Shown here one piece after another: positions 61,298 to 64,000 of a DNA stretch of 64,000 bases. The translations under genes were made by a program, and so were the position numbers. Numbering within the stretch: the stretch's first letter is position 1; each line of letters starts with the position of its first letter. Under the pieces are notes generated by a model. It searched no databases. It was given only the letters and a program-made list of their open reading frames with translations, and was not told the origin of the DNA. This DNA is from Quinella sp. 2Q5 (GTDB taxonomy: Bacteria > Bacillota > Negativicutes > Selenomonadales > Selenomonadaceae), in contig JADEZQ010000006.1 in assembly GCA_015206785.1 (NCBI GenBank), forward strand, positions 1-64,000, read 5' to 3'.

Positions 61298-63331
61298 TCA
61301 AGATTTCTCGACACCCGTCAGCATTTCCAGTTCCTCTGCAGTGACGGTCGTGGCGGAAATTTTTTTTACGGTGTCGACCTTGTCGGTGGCGGGGAAAAAT
61401 TTTTTCTCGTCGGCAAATTCCACGGCGTCGGCGAAAATTTTCTTGAAGGCGTCTTCAGCCGTCTCCACCGGAAAAATTTTCAAGCCCAGGTGTGCGCGCG
61501 GAATGTCCTTGGCGTTTTCCTTGGGGATGACGAGAATTTTGATGCCCGCCTGCTTCGCGCCGTAAGCCTTCTCGAAGACGCCGCCGACGGGACGAACTCG
61601 CCCTTGCAAAGAAATTTCGCCGGTGACTGCCACGTCTTGACGAATGCGTTTGCCGGTGACTGCGCTGACCAGGGCCGCGAGGATAGCCGTGCCCGCGCTG
61701 GGGCCGTCGATGTTGCCGCCGCCGATAACGTTGATGTGGACGTCGAAGTCGTGAATGTCCTTGCCCGTCACTTGCCGCAGAACACTCGCCGCGTTGAAGA
61801 CCGAATCCTTCGCCATGGAGCCGGCAGTCTCGTTGAAGCGAATGGTGCCCTTGCCCTTTTCGGCGGGGAAGACGACGGCTTCAATCTCAATCACCGAGCC
61901 GAGGAAACCACTGACGCCGAGCCCGAAGATGTGACCGACGGCGGGTTTGCTGGACGCCTTGCGCGTGACGAACTGATAGAGCCGGCTGACCTGCGCCACT
62001 TCGTAGACGTCGTTGCGTTCGATTCGCACGGGAAGATTTGTGTGCAGAGCCCTATCTTCGTCGCGGTCAAGAGCCAGACTGTAAGCGTCGGCGAGGATGT
62101 TGATTGCCTTGCGCCCTTCGATTGTGTATTCGCTGATGATTTCGGCAAGCCCGTCTTCCAGCTCGACGTTCAATTTCTGCGCGGCGTTGTTGACGATGTC
62201 GACGATGTGCGCGGGCGTGAGCGGCTCGAAATAAATTTCTGCACAGCGCGAACGTAACGCAGGGTTCAACGCGGAGGCTTCGCGGGTGGTGGCACCAATC
62301 AACACGAAGTCGGCGGGAGCACCCTTCTCGAAAAGCATCTTCACATACGGCGGGACGCGTTCGTCGGCGGGGTCGTAGTAGCTCGACTCGAAGAAGACGC
62401 GTTTATCTTCCAGCACCTTGAGCAGCTTGTTCTGCAACATGATGTCCATTTCGCCAATCTCGTCGATGAAGAGAATGCCGCCGTGTGCGTCGGTGACGAG
62501 ACCGGGTTTGGGTTCGGGGATTCCGCTGTCGGCAAGCTGTTTGTGTGCGCCCTGATAAATCGGGTCGTGCACGGAGCCGAGCAACGGATTGGTCACGTCG
62601 CGGGGATCCCAACGCAATGTCGTGCCGTCGGTCTCAACAAACGGCGCGTCTTTAGCGAACGGACTAAGCAACGTTCCGCGCACCGCTTCCAACACCAGCC
62701 GCGCAGCTGTCGTCTTGCCGACGCCTGGCGGTCCGTAAAGAATCAGATGCTGTGGATACGGCGATGCCAGCTTTGAGCGCAGGGACTTGACGGCGCGTTC
62801 TTGCCCGACGATTTCTTCGAGCGATTGCGGCCGCAAAAGTTCCATCACCGATTGCGTCAGGTGCACGCCATCCAAAGCTTCAAGTTCCTCGCGCTTCTTC
62901 TGGTCGTGAGGAGTTTCGGCGGCGGGGTCTTCTTCCTTGAGCACCTGCAAGCGAATGTCCTTGACGTAGTCTTGATGTTCGCGTTCAAGCTTCTCGTTTA
63001 TCTTGCGTTCGATTTTGTCTTCGACTTGACGGCGCGCCATGATGTCTGCGATGAGTTCCGACAGCGCGACGACCTGCTGATGAATTTCGTTTGGCTTGGG
63101 CGGCGGATTGAGCGTCGGGTTTTCTTCCAGGATTCGCCGCAGAGCCAGAACCCTTTCGGCGGGGTCAGCCGAGCGCATATATCGCAGGGCGTCCATCTTG
63201 CCCGCCTGCAAGACCAATCGGTCCGAGCCCATAACGTCGACCAGAATGTTATACAGCGCGGAAATTTCCCGTTCGATGTCGGTTTCCTGTCGCGGCGGAT
63301 TTTCTCTGCCGCCAAAAAATTTCCTGAACAT
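61298..63331 (-). CDS. lonB: Lon-type ATP-dependent protease (LonB)
   Basis: 677 residues. A helical N-terminus without the substrate domain of LonA, an AAA+ domain (Walker A GPPGVGKTTA; Walker B ILFIDEIGEMD), and a Lon protease domain with catalytic Ser in DGPSAGTAIL and Lys in TGKRIRQDVAVTG. It lacks a membrane insert, as in the Bacillus-type LonB. It degrades regulatory or damaged proteins. ATG 63331 is 1 base after the rplI stop, so the two are translationally coupled. Confidence 0.94.
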   Translation of the reverse strand: MFRKFFGGRENPPRQETDIEREISALYNILVDVMGSDRLVLQAGKMDALRYMRSADPAERVLALRRILEENPTLNPPPKPNEIHQQVVALSELIADIMARRQVEDKIERKINEKLEREHQDYVKDIRLQVLKEEDPAAETPHDQKKREELEALDGVHLTQSVMELLRPQSLEEIVGQERAVKSLRSKLASPYPQHLILYGPPGVGKTTAARLVLEAVRGTLLSPFAKDAPFVETDGTTLRWDPRDVTNPLLGSVHDPIYQGAHKQLADSGIPEPKPGLVTDAHGGILFIDEIGEMDIMLQNKLLKVLEDKRVFFESSYYDPADERVPPYVKMLFEKGAPADFVLIGATTREASALNPALRSRCAEIYFEPLTPAHIVDIVNNAAQKLNVELEDGLAEIISEYTIEGRKAINILADAYSLALDRDEDRALHTNLPVRIERNDVYEVAQVSRLYQFVTRKASSKPAVGHIFGLGVSGFLGSVIEIEAVVFPAEKGKGTIRFNETAGSMAKDSVFNAASVLRQVTGKDIHDFDVHINVIGGGNIDGPSAGTAILAALVSAVTGKRIRQDVAVTGEISLQGRVRPVGGVFEKAYGAKQAGIKILVIPKENAKDIPRAHLGLKIFPVETAEDAFKKIFADAVEFADEKKFFPATDKVDTVKKISATTVTAEELEMLTGVEKS

Positions 63332-63332
63332 G

Positions 63333-63779
63333 TTAGCCCGCGACGACCTCGACTTTGATTTTGGTGGTAACTTCGGGGTGGAGCTTGACGACCGCCTCGA
63401 AAACGCCGAGCCTCGTCACTTCGCCCGCAATGGAAATTTTGCGCTTGTCGACGTTGAGGGAATGAGCCTCCTTGAGGACTTTGGCGATGTCCGCGCCGCC
63501 GACCGACCCGAAGAGTTTGCCGTCCTTGCCGATCTTGACGGGGATCTTCACGGAAATTTTTTCCAGCTGCGCACCGAGGAGCTTAGCTTCGTCGGCTTCC
63601 TGCTGAAGTCTGCGAGCTTTGTTCTCGGCGTTGACCTTGGCGGTGTTAAGATTGACGGCGTTGGCTTCCACAGCCAGCTTCCGCGGCAAAAGATAATTGC
63701 GCCCGTAGCCGTCGGAGACCTCGACGATATCGCCCTTGACGCCGAGTTTTTTCACGTCCGCCTGCAAAATAACTTTCAT
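63333..63779 (-). CDS. rplI: 50S ribosomal protein L9
   Basis: A 148-residue L9. MKVILQADVKKLGVKGDIVEV, DGYGRNYLLPRKLAVEAN in the N-terminal domain, a connecting helix, and the C-terminal domain (LFGSVGGADIAKVLKEAH). It binds 23S rRNA and limits translocation slippage. ATG 63779 follows GGAGGA. Promoter at 63816-63844. Confidence 0.97.
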   Translation of the reverse strand: MKVILQADVKKLGVKGDIVEVSDGYGRNYLLPRKLAVEANAVNLNTAKVNAENKARRLQQEADEAKLLGAQLEKISVKIPVKIGKDGKLFGSVGGADIAKVLKEAHSLNVDKRKISIAGEVTRLGVFEAVVKLHPEVTTKIKVEVVAG

Positions 63780-63815
63780 GTCGATTAAATCCTCCTGTCA
63801 TAAATTTCGCGTGCA

Positions 63816-63844
63816 AGTCTATCAAAATTCGCGCGGATTGTAAA
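63816..63844 (-). promoter_or_regulatory. Sigma-70-type promoter for rplI-lonB
   Basis: On the minus strand TTTACA (63839-63844), 17 bases, TAGACT (63816-63821). It is 37 bases before the rplI start. Confidence 0.75.
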
Positions 63845-63976
63845 CGGCGGTCATCGGCTGAAAAAAATATGACGCAAAGTCTTTCGCTGTGAAATTTTTT
63901 ATAGTACAATGGCGGCAAGCTTTCGACGGGAAATTTCCTCTTCGGAGACGGAATAAATTTTATGGAGGCAAGAACC

Positions 63977-64000
63977 GTGTTTGAACTGGACGATAACACT
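63977..64000 (+). CDS. Start of an unidentified gene (runs off the right edge)
   Basis: GTG at 63977 lies 8 bases after GGAGG (63964-63968); the eight visible codons read VFELDDNT. A TACAAT hexamer at 63905-63910, with TTTCGC 17 bases upstream, may be its promoter. Too little is visible to name it. The alternative ATG at 63962 overlaps the ribosome site. Confidence 0.5.

Overview
The window looks like chromosomal DNA of a diderm Firmicute (class Negativicutes, Selenomonadales/Veillonellales-like). It has an outer-membrane gene block (BamA, TamB, TolC, an RND pump, and an MlaD-MlaF-MlaE set whose MlaD carries a C-terminal barrel-like region) next to Firmicutes-style arrangements: tRNA-Ser, SRP RNA, dnaX, ybaB, recR; rbfA-nrnA-truB; a Lon-B protease beside rplI; and an Asp23-domain protein. 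The DNA is fairly GC-rich but is studded on both strands with A-tract/T-tract runs (AAAATTTT types), inside genes as well as between them. TTG starts are common. No rRNA, transposase, integrase, phage gene or CRISPR array was seen.

Layout. 1-404 (-): start of an LptA/OstA-like gene. 468-1418 (+): secreted SGNH hydrolase. 1486-2784 (-): miaB. 2848-4632 (+): rtcB-maf. 4689-7297 (-): aldo/keto reductase, aroH, a degenerate ABC-F ATPase. 7385-23469 (-): yfcE, then the envelope block bamA-tamB-tolC-acrB-acrA-mlaD-mlaF-mlaE. 23618-27045 (+): lytic transglycosylase, a small secreted protein, rbfA-nrnA-truB. 27012-33377 (-): a complete anaerobic glycerol/glycerol-3-phosphate operon, glpABC-glpK-glpF. 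33510-34058 (-): two small membrane proteins. 34191-38251 (+): four tandem amino-acid-binding lipoproteins and one permease. 38273-41929 (+): a cell-wall amidase with a 12-unit charged repeat, rfbB, cbiD. 41894-48663 (-): a small membrane protein, a GH1 6-phospho-beta-glucosidase, and a thiamine operon thiC-thiF-thiS-thiG-thiH-tenI behind a TPP riboswitch and terminator. 48895-49385 (-): two paralogous double-glycine leader peptides. 49506-56444 (+): short RNase G/E, radA, ybaK, an exported protein, tRNA-Ser(GGA), SRP RNA, dnaX-ybaB-recR. 56770-60052 (-): a coupled set (FMN reductase, FliB-like, Lrp regulator, aminotransferase). 60217-61077 (+): P-loop/Asp23 protein. 61298-63779 (-): lonB and rplI. 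63977-end (+): start of an unidentified gene.

How it fits together. The envelope block supplies outer-membrane protein insertion (BamA), a lipid-transport bridge candidate (TamB), efflux (AcrAB-TolC) and an Mla phospholipid route. The glp operon takes up glycerol and oxidises it anaerobically. The thi operon makes the thiazole and pyrimidine halves of thiamine under TPP control.

Most worth a second look: (1) the duplicated double-glycine peptides, one of them apparently cut short by a TAG; (2) a family of multi-hairpin intergenic elements (five copies plus an internally deleted derivative), one of which sits in the mlaE-mlaF junction flanked by an 11-bp near-duplicate that keeps both the mlaE stop and the mlaF ribosome-binding site; (3) the pervasive A-tract/T-tract motif; (4) four binding proteins sharing one permease with no ATPase nearby.
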